Assembly: GCA_021821585.1 (NCBI GenBank)
Contig: JAKACF010000100.1
Location: 1-9,544, forward strand
Reading direction: 5' to 3'
Length of the DNA stretch: 9,544 nt
Source: Actinomycetes bacterium
Lineage (GTDB): Bacteria > Actinomycetota > Acidimicrobiia > Acidimicrobiales > Bog-793
Below are positions 8,259-9,544 of the stretch, piece after piece; position 1 is the first letter of the stretch, and every line of letters begins with the position of its first letter. Made by a program: the position numbers and the translations under genes. Under the pieces are notes generated by a model. That model did not search any database. It was not told the origin of the DNA and worked only from the letters and a program-made list of their open reading frames with translations.

Positions 8259-9544
8259 CCGTCGGCCTGCCGGTCGAACCGGAGCAGCGAGCGCAGCCCG
8301 AGCAGGGGGAGGTGGATCCACTCCGGCCGGTTGCCGAGCTCGTAGCGCAGCTCGTAGAGGGCCTTCTCGAGCAGCTGGGCCCGCAGGTCGAGGGCGAGGT
8401 CGCCCTCCTCGGCGAGCAGGCCGGCGCCGGCCGCCACCGGCAGGTAGCCCTGCAGGAAGGCGACCGAGGCCCAGTAGGCCCAGCGGTTGGCGGACCGCTC
8501 GTAGGCCTCGAGGGCCGGCTCCTCGCTCGCCAGCACCCCGCGGGAGACGAGGTCGTCGACGGCGCTCACGGCGGCGTACTGGTAGGAGCGGAGCATGCCG
8601 GCCACGTCGCGCATCGGCGAGCGCTTGAGGCGCCGCTCGGCGAAGCTGCGGGTGGGCTCGCCCTCGAAGTCGACGAAGACGAAGTCGCGCCCGGTGAACA
8701 GGACCTGGCCGAGGTGGAGGTCGCCGTGGATCCTGATCCGGCAGCCCGAGTGGATGCCGAGCACCGCCTGGAAGGCCTCGAGCAGCTGCTCCTCGCTGGC
8801 GAGCAGCTCCTCCACGAGCTCGAGGTCACGGCCCTCGAGCTGGCGGGCGCGCTGGCGGGCGACCGACAGCGTGCGGCGGGCGGCGCTGCGCATGGACTGG
8901 TAGGTCGAGCGCTGGGTCATCGGTGACACCGGGTCGGGGCGGAAGGCTGCGCCGCCGGCGGGGGAGGACAGGGCGAGGTGGAGCTCGCCCGTCCGGCGCC
9001 CGAGCAGCTCGGCGGCCCCGAGGCTCTCGGACATCTGGGTCTCGACCGCCTCGGGGATCTCGGCGGTCGCCACGCCGGCGTGGAAGCCGCCCGGGCGCGC
9101 CGGCTCGAGGGGGATCTGCCCGGCGCCGCCCTCCTCCACGTGCTGCTCGAGGAAGTTGGCAGCCGACCGGACGGTGGCCCGCCAGGCGTCCGACTCGTTG
9201 GCGACGAACTCGTGCACGACCGCCAGCGCCGTCCCCGGCCCCTGCCCGGGGACGAGCTCGACCGAGCCGAGCAGGGGCGCCACGTTGGCGCCGACGGAGG
9301 TGAGGAGGCGGCCGAGCTCGACCTCGGGATGGGGCCCGGACTCGAGCCGGCGGATGGTCTTCACGATCGCCCGGCTGGCCTCGGCCTCGCCGACGACGAT
9401 GGAGGTGTTCGACTGCTCCGCCCCCGTCACCCGGGCCGGGGCCCGCGGGCCGGTCGGGATGGAGGCGAGCGTCGCCATCTTGGCGGACACCGGCACCCCT
9501 GCCAGGCGGGCGCCCGAGTCGATCGTGCGCCGGCGCCGGTTGAC
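8255..9544 (-). CDS. mak: Maltokinase (Mak/Pep2-type), 5' part beyond window; possibly the end of a TreS-Mak fusion
   Basis: Phosphorylates maltose with ATP to maltose 1-phosphate, the donor used by GlgE to build alpha-1,4 glucan. The frame is open to the right edge; 429 residues are visible, and the GTG at 9496 is probably not the true start because the same frame continues to the edge as VNRRRRTIDSGARLAG. Key segments are AEQSNTSIV (codons about 9421-9395, N-lobe nucleotide region), AIVKTIRRLESGPHPEVELGRLL, the catalytic HGDLHLGQVL (from 8728, Asp at 8722-8720) and metal-binding DFEGEP (from 8671). ERRLKRSPMRDVAGMLRSYQYAA follows and resembles the maltokinase half of TreS-Mak fusion proteins. 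The N-terminal cap and any TreS domain would lie outside the window. It is the first gene of the visible operon. Family assignment is confident; stand-alone versus fused cannot be decided here. Confidence 0.9.
   Translation of the reverse strand, partial: VNRRRRTIDSGARLAGVPVSAKMATLASIPTGPRAPARVTGAEQSNTSIVVGEAEASRAIVKTIRRLESGPHPEVELGRLLTSVGANVAPLLGSVELVPGQGPGTALAVVHEFVANESDAWRATVRSAANFLEQHVEEGGAGQIPLEPARPGGFHAGVATAEIPEAVETQMSESLGAAELLGRRTGELHLALSSPAGGAAFRPDPVSPMTQRSTYQSMRSAARRTLSVARQRARQLEGRDLELVEELLASEEQLLEAFQAVLGIHSGCRIRIHGDLHLGQVLFTGRDFVFVDFEGEPTRSFAERRLKRSPMRDVAGMLRSYQYAAVSAVDDLVSRGVLASEEPALEAYERSANRWAYWASVAFLQGYLPVAAGAGLLAEEGDLALDLRAQLLEKALYELRYELGNRPEWIHLPLLGLRSLLRFDRQADG

Larger units (their letters stand above)
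1729..9544 (-). other. Probable operon mak-malQ-glgB-treY
   Basis: Four consecutive genes on the minus strand are joined by a 4-base overlap, a 3-base gap and a 4-base overlap, leaving no space for internal promoters or terminators between them. The products act on the same pool of alpha-glucans, which supports co-expression. The promoter and any upstream members (treS and glgE are the usual neighbours of mak) would lie to the right of the window. No operator or riboswitch is visible. Confidence 0.85.

Noticed and set aside
8259..8321. N-terminal extension of MalQ by 21 codons
   Set aside because: It lies inside the maltokinase 3' end and is Pro/Ala/Arg-rich; the GTG at 8258 overlapping the maltokinase stop matches the pattern at the glgB-treY junction.
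1729..9544. Frequent CTCGAG palindromes as a possible dispersed repeat or binding site
   Set aside because: They fall in frame as Leu-Glu codon pairs and other common codon combinations at irregular spacing; preferred codon use explains them.

Overview
This window is strongly GC-rich and tightly packed. Five alpha-glucan (glycogen, maltodextrin, trehalose) enzymes occupy almost every base. The base composition, GTG starts, 4-base GTGA stop/start overlaps and the gene set (maltokinase beside GlgB, MalQ, TreY and GlgX) suggest a high-GC actinobacterium, possibly Acidimicrobiia-like. That taxonomic placement is inference only.

Layout: positions 3-1721 (+) hold the 3' part of a glycogen debranching enzyme (GlgX/TreX) whose start lies left of the window. 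After a 7-base gap, four genes on the minus strand fill the rest. In transcription order, right to left, they are a maltokinase (3' part only, 9544-8255), a MalQ-type 4-alpha-glucanotransferase (8258-6159), a glycogen branching enzyme GlgB (6155-4218) and a maltooligosyl trehalose synthase TreY (4221-1729). Their junctions are a 4-base overlap, a 3-base gap and a 4-base overlap, so they are very probably one translationally coupled operon. Its promoter lies beyond the right edge. No stretch over 300 bases lacks a gene, and I see no RNA genes, mobile elements or CRISPR arrays.

How they fit together: maltokinase makes maltose 1-phosphate, the donor for GlgE-type glucan synthesis. GlgB branches the growing chain. 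GlgX trims branches, MalQ rearranges the released maltodextrins, and TreY converts their reducing ends to a trehalose linkage, the first step of TreY/TreZ trehalose release. Trehalose can return to maltose through TreS and then to maltokinase, so the locus encodes most of a glucan-trehalose cycle. TreZ, TreS and GlgE are not in the window and are expected nearby or elsewhere.

I do not find an undescribed system. The points worth a second look are the maltokinase resembling the C-terminal half of TreS-Mak fusions, an atypical N-terminal half of the MalQ catalytic domain, and TreY encoded without an adjacent TreZ in the visible sequence.
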